From: Plotosus lineatus
Lineage: Eukaryota; Chordata; Actinopteri; Siluriformes; Plotosidae
Direction: 5' to 3'
Length of the DNA stretch: 64,000 nucleotides
NCBI GenBank assembly: GCA_024760905.1
Contig: CM045733.1
Location: 65,881,501-65,945,500 of the forward strand
Positions 37,805 through 48,894 of this stretch are shown here, one piece after another. Within the stretch, counting starts at the first letter, position 1. Every line of letters begins with the position of its first letter. Position numbers and translations under genes: made by a program. The notes under the pieces were generated by a model that saw nothing but the letters and a program-made list of their open reading frames with translations, did not search any database and had not been told where the DNA came from.

Positions 37805-37950
37805 GTGGTGAGCGCACCCACCTCAAGTCCAAGGTTCACAGGGTGCCAAGCAAGGAAGTTTCTCTGTGCTTCTGTGGGTTTCCTCTTGAAACTCTGGTTT
37901 CCTTCCACAGTCCAAAGACATACACATCGAGCTAATTTACTATTATATAA
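37805..37950 (+). mobile_element. SINE C body fragment
   Basis: Diverged 'tctgtgggtttcctcttgaa', 'ttccttccacagtccaaaga'. Degenerate ends. Confidence 0.5.
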
Positions 37951-37962
37951 ATACCCTAAGGT

Positions 37963-38304
37963 AATATTTAGGGCAGTGGTGGTCTAGTGGTATAAGGCAC
38001 CAGATCGCTGATCCAAAGGTTGGGGGTTGGTAACTCCACAAGGTTATCACTGTCCTCCCAGTGCAGCTTAACTGGGTTATCAAAGGCCGGCCATGTCTCT
38101 CACTGTCTATGGTGTGAGGCATGTAAAAGAACCATTGCTGACTTTCAACAAGAGTAGGCTGCAAAGCCGTCAGCGTGTTTCCGCCCTGCGATGGCCTGGC
38201 GAGCTGTCCAGGGTGTACTCTGCCCTCGCCCTCAGTTAGCTGGGATGGGCACCAGCCTCCCCGCGACCCTAATTAGGATGAAGCGGTTACAGAAAAAAAA
38301 AAGA
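37963..38304 (+). mobile_element. SINE, head A with tail a, full length
   Basis: Head from about 37971 ('gggcagtggtggtctagtgg'), full A body, tail a ending 'gatgaagcggttacag' and poly(A). Bracketed by accctaaggt at 37953-37962 and 38305-38314. Confidence 0.87.
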
Positions 38305-38584
38305 ACCCTAAGGTGTAACTATGAATGTAAATGGTTGTATGTGTAGATGTTAACCCTACAATTTTTTGGCGAGCTGTTTATGGTGATTCCAAGTTTTTCC
38401 TGGAGTTGGGTGGGGTGTGATGGGCTTCGATGTCCATGCAACCGTAATGAAGAAAAAAAAAAAAAATGACAAGACACAACCTCTTCCTTGTTGTCTGCCA
38501 AATGTCAATGCTGGCTATAAGAGAAAGGTGTCAGAACAGTACTTGGCCGCAGCCACTGAGACAGAAGTCTTACAGGGTTCTTTT

Positions 38585-39905
38585 GTATGAGCTGGACGAA
38601 TAGCTATTTGCCCCAAGATCTGAAAGATATGAGAATAGTGTACACTTGTCGAAAGCCAAAGGTGACCAAAAAGTCCAGTTTTGACAACGACTGTGGGATC
38701 TTCCTTTTAAACAATGCATGCAAGCTCCTCTTTAAAACCATCTTAGACAGGCTGTATACCCATCTTCTTGATGAGAACGTATTACCAGGCCAGTTTGGAT
38801 TTCGCCACAACAGAGGAACAGTTGCCAGGATATTCACAGCAAGACAGATTCAAGAGGAACATCAGGGGCCAAATAAGGATGTATGCAATACATTCTCTCT
38901 CCAACTCACCAAGGCATTCAACACAGTGTCACACCCAGGACTGTGGAACATACTTCCCCGAATTGGAACCCCTCCCAAGATGGTAAAAATAATCTGATGC
39001 TTTCATGATGGCATGAACGCAAGATTAGCTATTGACAGCGAAAGGTGATCAGTTCCCTGTCACTAGTCAAGCAAGGATGTGTTCCTTCTCCAATACTCTT
39101 CAGGTTCTTTTTGATGCTACTCTCTGTCTTTAAGGAGTCAGATCCAGACATCCAGGACACATACAAACCAGATGGAGGTACCTTCAATGCTCCAAAGCTG
39201 ACCTACAAACACTTATAGAATCCCTGAAGGCCCAAGAAGTCTGGAGTGATGTTTCAACCTGCAAATGAATGAACAGCAATAAAGATCAACAGCAGGGAGC
39301 TTAGTAATGTCAATGCCTTCACCTATCTTGAGCAGCAGTCTCACCCTCTTCTGACAGTGTAGAAAAAGAGGTATCCAACCGAATCACTAAGTCAGGAGCT
39401 TCCTATGGTACACTCTACAAGTGAATATGGAATGAAATGGGCTTGAAACTGGAGATGATGTGCAGTAGTCGTGACTACATTGTCTCAGTTAAGATGGGAT
39501 AATAGATAATAGGCTATCAAAGAAGGACTTCTTGGTCAGCAGACAGAGGACTATTGACCCAGCGGATGGACAATGCTTTTCTTCAAGGACAAACCGAAAA
39601 AAAAAAAAAAAATCCCTCCAGAAATATGACATTAAAGAAGCACAATTGGAAATATCTACAAAAAGGTCTGAGTGTAGACAGGATATTCATAAGGGATGGA
39701 CGCTTATGAAAGTGAAAGACAATCCAGCCAAGAGGAAAAGCATGCAGCAATAAAGGCCAGAAACAACATTGCAGAGTTTCCCATTGAGTGTACAGTACGT
39801 GGCCATGTGTGCATCAGACTTTGGACTGAGATTCCACCTGACAGTACACAAATAAATTGCTAGCTTGGACTTTATCAACAATGAAAGTCAACCATTTTAC
39901 TGACA
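38585..39905 (+). mobile_element. LINE reverse-transcriptase remnant, clade unresolved
   Basis: In order: LPQDLKDMRIVYTCRKPK, ILDRLYTHLLDENVLPGQ then FGFRHNRGTVARIFTARQI, the palm-like LQLTKAFNTVSHPGLW (D of a usual DLTKAFD replaced), VKQGCVPSPILFRF at about 39070, DGGTFNAPKLTY at 39175, VNAFTYLEQQSH at 39320, and a C-terminal KYDIKEAQLEISTKRSECRQ region to about 39750. Several frameshifts and a lost YADD box mean it is inactive. No endonuclease domain is included. Confidence 0.75.
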
Positions 39906-39929
39906 GTTCCAACTGATTTTAGACTAGAG

Positions 39930-40165
39930 GTGCAGGGGATCCATCAAACTCACATTCACACCTATGGGCAATGTAGAATAACCAGTTGACCTTCTTTGTC
40001 TTTGGATTGTCAGATGAAAATGAAACACTTAGAGGAGACCCATGCAGGAACAAGGAGAACCTTCAAACTCCAAACAGAAAGGCTTCATTCAACTGGGAGC
40101 TTCAAACTCAAAACCTTCTTGCTGTGAGGCAATGGGGCTAACCATTGCACCACACTGCACATTCA
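39930..40165 (-). mobile_element. SINE C, diverged
   Basis: 'gcaatgtagaataaccagtt', 'tgtctttggattgtcagatg' and a head remnant 'gctaaccattgcaccacact'. Confidence 0.6.
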
Positions 40166-40428
40166 GTCATATTTGCAGGTAAAATATTGCGTAGGATTCC
40201 AAGTCACGTAGACTGAAACCTTGGTGTTCAGATTAATTTCTTTTTGAACAAATACGTTCACAAACAATGTTTTGGAGCCATAATTGCACTCGGTTTCAAC
40301 ACAAATGCTCGACTGGCGGACAATCTATTCGACAACAGACATCAGCGCATGTCAGTCTCATTACACAGTGCGCACTGACTTACTGAACTGTCCTCAGATT
40401 TTGGTGATATTTCTTGTGTTGTGTATTA

Positions 40429-41075
40429 CAGTAAGCTCTCGCTACTTCGTGCTTCAGTTTCTGCGGCTTCAGTGTATCGCGGGTTTTTCAGAAATATTCA
40501 TCAACAAATGAAACAAAAGGAAATTAAGGATAAATGGGAAAAAGTTAAGGGAAATGCCACAAAACAAATCAAATTATGAAAAAAAAAAAACCCCAAACAA
40601 AAAACAACAACAAAAACAACAACAACAACAACAAAAACAACAACAACAAAAAAACAACTCTTAAAACTACTTACATTTTTATGTGAGGTGCGCATCTGAG
40701 TGTGTCCACGCGTGTGTCTGAATGTGTGTCTATTTATGTTTTATTTACATCGTTTGCATTATTTATGAATGTTTAATTGTTATTATAAGCATTTACAGCA
40801 TTGAATATGTATTTATTGATATTATATACACATATACATGTACGAATACGGAAGGGCATCCGACGTAAAAACCTCTGCCAAATCAAATGTGCGAATCAGA
40901 TGATTCGCTGTGGCGACTCCCGAGTAAAAGGAAAAAAGCCGAAAGGAAGACAGACAGACAGATACATGTACGAATACGTCAGTCAGGGGGGTTGATGCTA
41001 CTTCGCGGAAATCAACGGTCACCGGTGGGTGGCGGGTCTCGGTCCCAATTACCCGCGGAGAGTGCGGGATCCCTG
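40429..41075 (-). mobile_element. Tigger-type MITE, family 2, with nested tail-b insert
   Basis: Left end 'cagtaagctctcgctacttc', right end 'gagagtgcgggatccctg', TA on both sides. Carries a 111-bp SINE-derived insertion at 40851-40961. Confidence 0.82.
40851..40961 (+). mobile_element. SINE tail b, 5'-truncated insertion
   Basis: Starts 'gaagggcatccgacgtaaaa' and ends with 'gattcgctgtggcgactccc', 'agccgaaagg' and (AGAC)n. Bracketed by a perfect 17-bp repeat, atacatgtacgaatacg, at 40834-40850 and 40962-40978. Confidence 0.9.
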
Positions 41076-41234
41076 TATTTCTTTTATATTTTTAAAATGA
41101 TAAGCCAGTATAGAACCTGGGAAATCTACTGAACGTGTAAAGGCAAAAAATAAAAAAATAAAATAGTGAGAACAAGTGATAGAGCTGAAGAAAGAAATCA
41201 TGAAAGTATGAAAATATCAGTAGTTTCTGGTAAT

Positions 41235-41515
41235 ATCAGCCGGCACTGGGTGAAGGTTGGGTTACACCAGGCACAACTTTCATGGCCAACACTCACACGA
41301 ACACTCATACTCACACCTACAGGTGATTTGTAACAGCCACTCAGCATACTGTGCAGGGTTTTGGACTGTGGGAGGACACCGGAGTACACGGAGGAAACCC
41401 ATGCAAGCACGAGGAAACAATGCAAACTCCACACAGAAATGCCCAGTCTGAGAATTGAAACAAGGATCTTCTTGGTGTGAGGCGGACGTGCTAACCACTA
41501 TGCCACCGTGCCGCC
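41235..41515 (-). mobile_element. SINE head C
   Basis: Body ('gtgatttgtaacagccactc', 'ggaggacaccggagtacacg') and head at the right end ('gcggacgtgctaaccactat', reverse of an A-box). The 3' end is short and diverged. Confidence 0.75.
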
Positions 41516-41519
41516 GCTA

Positions 41520-42394
41520 CACACTTAATATGAGGAATTTTTTTTCATATATCGCATGTGCGTGCACTTTCTCCTCATTAACGATCACTCAAGCAAAGGC
41601 GAAGATGCCAGACTGGATTAAAAGCAAACACAGCAAGAGAGAAATATGGATGCCATCCTTGATAGCTTGTCAGTCTCACCCTGCAACTGTACCATGAAGT
41701 CTTGGCAAGGTACACATATACACACGGCATGACGTCAAAGAAATCTTGCAAGGTATGTTTTTTTTTTTTTTTTTTTGGTGACCTTATGTTTTGCGGTCAT
41801 GCTGTTCTCTGCAGAACAAGCCTGTCCTGTATCAAGATCTAAATGGTATATGCCTGTCCTCACAAATGTGCAGACATAATTGTCTTCATTTCAGGTTGGC
41901 ACACCGAGCTTGGGGGGTTACTTGAGTTTGTCCTGGCTCGTCTTGACAGCACGTGTTGGTTGCTGCATTAGGTTATTGTACACCATTGAGTCTTGCTGTG
42001 CATGTATTTCTGATGCCTAATTATAGGATGTGAAAGCATATCATCTTGGCATGTGTTCCAAAGTATGTTCCCATCATTAAAACCAACAGTGGAAACTCTG
42101 GAACTTGCTTCTTGCAAATGTGCTCGAAGATCAGGTGTTTATTTCTGCATAACACGCTGGAAGTATCGTAAGCCAAAGATGGGCCTGAGTGTTAACTTCT
42201 GTTCTCTAAAACTAGTCAAGTAAACTCCAAGAGCAACAGGTTGAAGTGGTTCAAAAATGTAATTCAAAATATAGTAAGCATCATGGGATTCGCCATGGGA
42301 TGTTTCGCCTTGTTTTATAACATTCCTGGAGAGACATTTGAGAAAAAAATAGTTTTATAAAGTTTGTATATTGAGAAACATCCCTCAAGGATAT
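41520..42394. other. No gene recognised
   Basis: Unique-looking sequence with a poly(T) run at 41759-41777. Confidence 0.5.
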
Positions 42395-42410
42395 GTGAAG
42401 TCCAAGTTGA

Positions 42411-42412
<2 letters not shown>

Positions 42413-42441
<29 letters not shown>

Positions 42442-43042
42442 CTTCTTCTTCTTCTTTTACTTTCGGCTGCTCCCTTCAGGGGTTGCCACAGCAAATCATC
42501 CGCCTCGACCTCACCCTGTCCTCCGCATCTTCTTTTCTGACTCCAACGACCTTCATGTCCTCCTTCACCACATCCATAAATCTCTTCTTCGGTCTTCCTC
42601 GAGGCCTTCTGCCTGGTAGTTCCAACCTCAGCATCCTACTGCCAATATACTCACTATCCCTCCTCTGTACATGTCCAAACCATCTCAATCTAGCCTCTCT
42701 GACTTTGTCTCCAAAACATCTTACGTGGGCTGTCCCTCTGATATACTCATTTCTGGTCCTATCCATCCTCGTTACTCCCAGAGAGAACCTCAACATTTTC
42801 ATCTCCGCTACCTCCAGCTCCGCCTCCTGCCTTTTCCTCAGCGCCACTGTTTCTAAGCCATACAACATCGCTGGCCTCACCACCGTCTTGTACACTTTTC
42901 CCTTCATTCTTGCTGACACTCTCCTATCGCACATCACACCGGACACTTTTCTCCAACCATTCCAGCCTGCCTGCACACGTTTCTTCACCTCTTTTCCACA
43001 CTCTCCATTGCTCTGGATTGTTGAGCCTAAGTACTTAAAATA
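42413..43042 (-). mobile_element. RTE-like LINE, 5'-truncated copy 3, well preserved
   Basis: The minus strand holds an open C-terminal RT segment of almost 190 residues (43040 to 42479). It starts at FKYLGSTIQSNGECGKEVKK, runs through RPAMLYGLETVALRKRQEAE, MDRTRNEYIRGTAHVRCFGD and GRRPRGRPKKRF, and ends ...RMICCGNP. The 3' tail is (GAA)n at 42413-42455. Bracketed by 18-bp repeats at 42395-42412 and 43043-43060 with one mismatch (gtgaagtccaagttgaac). The intact frame and clean duplications suggest a fairly recent insertion. It lacks endonuclease and RT core, so it is not autonomous. Confidence 0.92.
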
Positions 43043-43084
43043 GTGAAGTCCGAGTTGAACACGCATTGATAATTCATTGGTAAA

Positions 43085-43378
43085 CTAATCCTTGGCGCTC
43101 ATACAGGGATTGTCATGGCTGTGATCACAATGACCTACCGTATGGTTCGCCAGGCCGCATACGGACTCATTCACACCTATGGACAATTTGGAACAGCCAA
43201 TTAACCTACTGTGCATGTTTTTGGACTGTGGGAGGAAACCGGAGTACCTGGAGGAACCCACACAAGCACGGGGAGAACATGCAAACTCCACACAGAAACG
43301 CCCAGGCCTGGAATCGGAACCCAAATCTTCTTGCTGTGAGGCTGACGTGCCAACCACTACGCCATCGTGCCAGCCCTT
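43085..43378 (-). mobile_element. SINE head C with tail c, full length
   Basis: Tail c ('acagggattgtcatggctgt', 'gatcacaatgacctaccgta') at the left, C body, and head with B-box and A-box near 43310-43375. Same layout as the copy at 43977-44309, on the other strand. Confidence 0.85.
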
Positions 43379-43379
43379 T

Positions 43380-43684
43380 TATCATGTCATTGCATGCAAT
43401 AACACCCTGTACAGTCATTATTAAGTAATGTATCACAATGATTATGTCTATGATTCATTAAATATTGCAATGGCTGTTATTATCTAGGTTCATTAACCCT
43501 TTGCACACTGTAGCTAGCCTTGTCACAATAACTGATTTCATTAAATGATATATTATTTGTTAAACGATGTATTGTCCCAGAAGCTATTGATATTAAATAT
43601 ACTATTGTCATTTTACTAAAAATAATGAAATAAATATTTTGAAACATTTCATAACCACAGTGCAAGTGCAAGCTTTCAGATATC
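43380..43684. other. No gene or repeat recognised
   Basis: AT-rich unique-looking sequence. Confidence 0.45.
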
Positions 43685-43755
43685 ACTGCCTTCCACCCCC
43701 CTGCCCTCGCCCCAAGTTGACCCTAATTAGGATTAAGCGGCATAGAAAATGAAGA
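43685..43755 (+). mobile_element. SINE tail a fragment
   Basis: 'ccctgccctcgccccaagtt' to 'gattaagcggcatagaaaat'. Confidence 0.65.
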
Positions 43756-43832
43756 TGATATTAATATATATTAATATATACCGTATATCTGTAGCATGAA
43801 TTGGAAACAGTACATTAGAGGCAAAGGGCGTG

Positions 43833-44560
43833 GCTATGGTGGCCTGGTGGTAAAAGGTGCTGGATCACTGATCCTAAGGTTGGCGGTTCGAGTCCCACTC
43901 TCCACAGGGTTGTCCCCCCCCCCCCCCCCCCTCCCAGTGCAGCTTACTGAGTTATCAAAGGCCGGCCATGTCTCTCGCAAGGTGGCACAGTGGTGTAGTG
44001 GTTAGGACGTCTGCGTCACAGCAAGGAGGCCTGGGTTCGATTCCAGGCCTGGGTGTTTCTGTGTGGAGTTTGTACGTTCTCCCCGTGCTTGTGTGAGTTT
44101 CCTCCGGGTACTCCGGTTTCTTCCTACACCCCAAAAAAACATGCACAGTAGGTTAATTGGCTGTTCCAAATTGCCCGTAGGTGTGAGTGGGTCCGTATGT
44201 GGCCTGGCGAACCATACGGTAGATCATTGTGATCACAGAAATGACAATCCCTGTAGGGATCGACATCCATTCCTCGCGATTATCGTAGTGATCGTAGATA
44301 AATAGATAGATGTCTCTCAATGTCTGTGGTTAGAAGTTCATGTAAAAGAACCATTGCTGACTTTCGACAAGAGTAGCTACATAGGCGTCAGCGGGTTTCT
44401 GCCCCTTGCCAAAAGGGTCGTGTCAGGAAGGGCTTCCGACGTAAAAACCTATGCCAAATCAAACATGTGATATATAACAGTCAGTAATATGACTTCCATG
44501 AAGATGGAAGCAGATGATTTGCTATGGCAACAGCTGAAAGGAAAAGAAAATAGAAGAAGA
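43833..44560 (+). mobile_element. SINE head A with tail b, split by another SINE
   Basis: Head and body at 43833-43976, interrupted by SINE-C (43977-44309), resuming at 44310 with 'aatgtctgtggttagaag', 'ccattgctgactttcgacaa', then tail b ('gaagggcttccgacgtaaaa') and an RTE-LINE-like end 'gatttgctatggcaacagct' with (GAA)-rich sequence. Confidence 0.82.
43977..44309 (+). mobile_element. SINE head C with tail c, nested
   Basis: Head 'aaggtggcacagtggtgtag', B-box-like 'ggttcgattcc', C body, and tail c from about 44200 ('ggcgaaccatacggtagatc'). Bracketed by atgtctctc at 43968-43976 and 44310-44318, which is host SINE sequence. Confidence 0.88.
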
Positions 44561-44561
44561 G

Positions 44562-45035
44562 GCGGCATCCGGCGTTGCATTGTTTCTAAGTGACAGTGTC
44601 TCTCGCTATTGGTTTAGCTGACTTGACACTCTGGGACACATTCATTGGACTCTCGGGTGAAGACGTAATCTGGCCTGCCACAATGTGTGATACATCATGC
44701 ATTTTAAAATGCTATTCTTCTAATCATAGATGTAAAAGTGGTTATTTGAGCTAGTATACCATTCAGCTTCAATTGTATTTATTTTTAATTGTTTTTTTTT
44801 TTTTTTTGGGAACATGTTGTGTAAACAGTTAGAATGGAAATCCCATGGAGATCAGGCATTTCTGGTATAATCAAATTGGCTTAAGTCACACTTTTGCTAT
44901 GAATGATATGAACAAATATTATTTTACCCAAACTTATATTCAATTTACCAAATACAAAAAAAAAAAAAAAAAAAAAAGACTTCCTATATTTTATGGCAGA
45001 GCTTCATTATATTTTGTAAATTTACAAACAAAACA
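44562..45035. other. No gene recognised
   Basis: AT-rich sequence with poly(T) at 44791-44807 and poly(A) at 44957-44977. Confidence 0.45.
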
Positions 45036-45039
45036 AACA

Positions 45040-45965
45040 AAATGAAACGTTGTTGCCTCAGAAACACCACAAAATTTGGAACAAAATTACAAGGAGATTG
45101 AATTTAGAAGAAACATCCACCAAAGGCTCTGTCTTTTCAAGCAAGGATGAGCTGTGGCTCACCAGTTTGTTATAGTATTCACGAGAGACTTTTACCACTT
45201 CAAAAGAAACATTTTTTCAAGATCAAAAAAAGCAAGAAAATATATGCTTGTGCAAGCCTATTATACATCACACCGGTAAAAGATTCAGGGAACTCCACCA
45301 CATCTCAATGCATAAAAAGTAAGGTTGAAATTCACCGTCTGCTGCTGCAACCAGAAACACAACTTTAAAGTGTATTCGGCAAGGACGAAGCCAGAAACAG
45401 CGATGAGTCCTCTGAGCCAAAGCTCATCTCAGATGGTGAGAAAAGCAGAGGACCATGTGATGTACATCAGCATTGAGTTTTCTGTTACAAAGATGGAAAG
45501 AGAATCCAGATTGTTCGCGGTGAAAGATGCAAAAGGCAGCGTGTTGATGGTATGGGGGTTAATCAGCGCACATAGCATGAGTGAGTTGTCCGTGTATGAA
45601 AGTACCACTGACTTGCATATGTATGATGTATGATGGGATTTTAAAGGCAACATCATTCCCAAAGGTACATCTTTACTTGAGTAGAACAAAGTCAAGACTT
45701 ATTCTGCACACGCTACAATAACAGGGATTCATAGGCACTGAATTCATATGCATGACTTGCCTGCTACCAGTGCAGATCGATCTCCTATGGAAAATGTATG
45801 ATGCATTCTGAAGAGAAGAGGCCATGGACTTCTGAGCAGCTAAAGTTTTATATCAATAAATGGAGAAAAATTTCAGTTGCAAAACTTCAATTAGTGGTCT
45901 CAGTTCTCAAATGAAGAAAGTGTTCTGAAATGGAAATATGATGTTGCACAATAGTAAGCATGCAT
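45040..45965 (+). mobile_element. Tc1/mariner-like transposase remnant
   Basis: A central block KGSVLMVWGLISAHSMSELS (about 45535-45595) resembles the GSVMVWGCISA motif of Tc1-type transposases. About 45800-45960 reads like the usual C-terminus (KRRPWTSEQLKFYIN, KISVAKLQLVVSVL). Frames are broken and catalytic motifs are not intact. Termini not found. Confidence 0.6.
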
Positions 45966-45969
45966 GGTT

Positions 45970-46590
45970 TGATGTGAATTAAAAAATATAATTAATTCAC
46001 TTGTTTATTGATTTATTGATTGATTTATTTATTTTGATGCAGTTGCAAACTTTTTGAAAATGAAATAAGATTCAATACCAGAAGCCCTGGTTCAGGATCC
46101 CCACCACAACTTTCATAATTCTCTCGAGGCTGTTATGTAAGCAGGTGTTATGTGCCAGAAGCTAGTCATGGTCATGTTTGTTTGGGCTCAGAGTTAAGCC
46201 TAAGCATTCAGACAACTTTAGAATGTGAGGTGTGTGCGGATGAGCTCGCTTTCAGTCCAGCTATGGTTTGAGTAAACAAAACTGATGCGGCGTCTCTCCT
46301 GAATTCGTAATAATGGATTCGAGGCAAAGTGAGTTTTCTAAAACTGCTTCAAAATGTTATTAGCATTTTTAAACGTAAATTTAAATGACCGCAATTCCCA
46401 CAATTGTGAGAGTGTTGCACATTGCACACATCTTGTGAACCACGTTTAAGGCAAAGTGGGTTTAACTCTGTGATCTCTATCATGCTGTTTCACGTTGGAA
46501 GGTACACAGATGACAGATATGTAGGACGGACTAGTGGTCATTCCAGAAACATCTAGAATAATCTTCAAGCAGAGTTGGTCGGTAGAACAA
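45970..46590. other. No gene recognised
   Basis: AT-rich unique-looking sequence. Confidence 0.4.
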
Positions 46591-46594
46591 TTTA

Positions 46595-46875
46595 TTGAAG
46601 TTGAGAGAATACAGCATTATGTTGCAGTGAGGACTGGCGGGAATGGATGAAGGTTGGCGATGGCTGGTGCCATGTAGATTCTTGGCGGTGTCCTTGATTG
46701 TCTTTGGTTGTCTAGGTTTTGGCACAGTCCGTCACGACTACCAGAACACTTCTCATAGCTAATTTAGCTATCTGTGGCATCATGAGAGCATCACAACTGA
46801 TATGTAAGCCATCATAGATATATACATGACAGCAGCATCCCAGCTGCCATGCATATGCCTGTGGCATCACACCCC
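46595..46875 (-). mobile_element. Gypsy-associated repeat, downstream copy
   Basis: Positions 46759-46870 match 48524-48635 in the same orientation with many substitutions ('catttagctatctgt', 'gcatatgcctgtggcatca'). The minus strand at 46690-46730 (KPRQPKTIKDTAKNL) resembles the start of the gag-like ORF at 48.4 kb. Possibly LTR/leader sequence of the element between them, or a second truncated copy. Confidence 0.4.
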
Positions 46876-46879
46876 CTCC

Positions 46880-48430
46880 CCCCAAAGGAAAGGCAGGAAG
46901 TCTTGAAAACTTTTAGGAAAACCTTATGTGACAGATTGGTGCGCATTCCAGAATGTCATCTTTAGATTTAGCTTTCCGCGATGAAACACCATTTACTTGG
47001 CCAGAGGTCACGCCACTGGGCGAAAGGGAAACACTTCGATGCACTTTTCTCTAACGCTGTTGTCTTTGGATGGTGGGAGTGGTTTATAGACTTGGACTCA
47101 ACATCGACCCTTTGACAACACTGGACACGTGCCAAATCATTTCCCAAATTGTATATATGTGCCGCTGTCTCACTTAGGATGGTTCCCAAATCTCTGGTGG
47201 TGAGCCTCTGGCACCAGCTCATAGAATTTAAGGATGGCAGCTTTGAGCACTCTATAGTCCTTCCTTTCTTTAGATGAAAGTAAAGTGAGCACTTCACGGC
47301 TTTTTCCTTTCAGTACATTTCGTAATTTAGGGATAGCTGTACGTGATAAGGCCAGTTGTAATCGGTGGCTGTGTTTTCGATCTCCACAAAAAATTGGTCA
47401 AGTCCAATTCCAATTCCTCGTGGACTTCAAAAACACATGGCGCTTTCTGTGACTCAGACATTTTCTTGGTCAGAGCTCGTGGTACTGGGCGAAAAGGAAA
47501 TACTTCTAGGCTCTTTTCCCAATGCTATAGCTATAGCCTATTAGTTCTAATCAGCAGCTGTGTTTTCAAACTCCACATACAATTGGTCAAGTACATTTCC
47601 ATTAAAGACTGGCATTCAGCCTCTGTTTTCGCCAATATTAAGCTTTGACCGTGAATCATTGTTAGTAGGTTTGAGTTTTATTTACCTATAGGGCCTGTTC
47701 CGGTGGCATGGTGTCGTAGTGGCTAGCACGTTCGCCTCACAGCAAGAAGGCCTGGGTTTGATTCCCAGCCTGGGCATTTCTGTGTGGAGTTTGCATGTTC
47801 TCCCTGTGCTTGCGTGGGCTTCCTCTGGGTGCTCTGGTTTCCTCCCACAATCCAAAGACATGCACAGTAGGTTAATTGGCCGTTCTAAACTGCCCGTAGG
47901 TTCGCATCGTGCAGAAGGCAATGGCAAACCACTGCACTAATCTTGCCAAGAAAACCTCCATGAAGATGCTAACCAGGGCGTTATCTTTCATGGCGGGTCG
48001 CCAATGGTTGTCCCACGACTCAGGCACATTAAGGCCTGTACCGTTTTCTTCATCTCCATTTCTATTCAATGCCTCTGATTTTCTATTCGGCCTTTCTCAT
48101 TTTCCGCCTCCATTCAGCAGCTTTCGGCCTCCATTTCTCTCTGAGCAGAAGTTCTCTATTGCTATACTTTGTTATCTTCGGAGTGCCTTGGGGATCGCTA
48201 TAGTTTTGCGTTGATTCATATTCTCCATCTTCATTTTCTTCCTCTGAGCTGCCTTGGAGGTCATCATGGTCTTGAACCAATCCCCCTGGCAGCAAGTCTC
48301 CTTCGAGTAACGCCTTTTGTATTGCTTCCCTAACATCTTTATTTTTTCTTCGACATCCTTGTGTCGATCTCGAGGGTTTTAGCGATGTCCTTCAGCTGTC
48401 TCAGCTCAAAAGACTCTAGAGCCCTTAGGG
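46880..48430 (-). mobile_element. Gypsy-like LTR retrotransposon gag remnant
   Basis: The minus strand begins with a SAP-like N-terminal segment (ESFELRQLKDIAKTLEI, about 48370-48420; EAIQKALLEGDLLPGG follows), then an acidic region with SSEEENEDGEYES and a basic helix (LLLREKWRPKAAEWRRKM). After an inserted SINE comes a capsid-like part: VLTLLSSKERKDYRVLKAAI and LKFYELVPEAHHQRF at about 47200-47290, typical of the SCAN-related gag of fish Gypsy elements. Protease, RT and integrase are absent, and frames are broken. Segments around 47011 and 47482, and around 47361 and 47553, are partial duplicates of each other. Confidence 0.6.
47702..48032 (+). mobile_element. SINE head C with tail d, chimeric
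   Basis: Head and C body to 'aaactgcccgtaggt' at about 47905, then tail d ('gtgcagaaggcaatggcaaa', 'cttgccaagaaaacctccat', 'catggcgggtcgccaatggt') instead of tails a or c. Bracketed by ggcctgtwcc at 47692-47701 and 48033-48042, so head C and tail d moved as one unit. Confidence 0.85.
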
Positions 48431-48519
48431 AGGGTTTTTTTTTTTTTTATATAGTCTGCACTTTCAGACATTGTGCTGCGTTCCAAAATTTGGTTGTCCA
48501 GGTTTCAGCGCATTCCACT

Positions 48520-48640
48520 CATTTAGCTATCTGTTTTTCATCATCATTACATTACAATTGACATTTATGTCATAGCATAGTGTATATGTGTCAGCTACAT
48601 CTCAGTGGCCATGGGATATGCCCGTTGCATCATATATGAC
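48520..48640 (-). repeat. Gypsy-associated repeat, upstream copy
   Basis: Counterpart of 46759-46870; see that entry. Lies just upstream, in minus-strand sense, of the gag-like start. Confidence 0.4.
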
Positions 48641-48644
48641 AGAT

Positions 48645-48890
48645 AGAAATTGCATTAATCTGAGACATGTGAGCCATATAAGGTAAGGTGACTATGAGCG
48701 GATTAATGGTCCTTAATTGACAAGTCACATGATAACAAATACACATGACACACACACTTCTCCACGAGGCAACAAATAGACTGATATAAATATTATCTTA
48801 GGGGTTCTTTTGAAAGTTTACTGATACTGTCTGCTTTATTTTCTGCGAAAGCCACTACTGTAGACTTCACCATAATATCTGTACCAATTC
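48645..48890. other. Nothing recognised
   Basis: Short AT-rich interval. Confidence 0.4.
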
Positions 48891-48894
48891 AATT

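Noticed and set aside
42483..43043. 186-residue plus-strand open frame
   Set aside because: It is the antisense shadow of the LINE RT segment on the minus strand, which has the family motifs.
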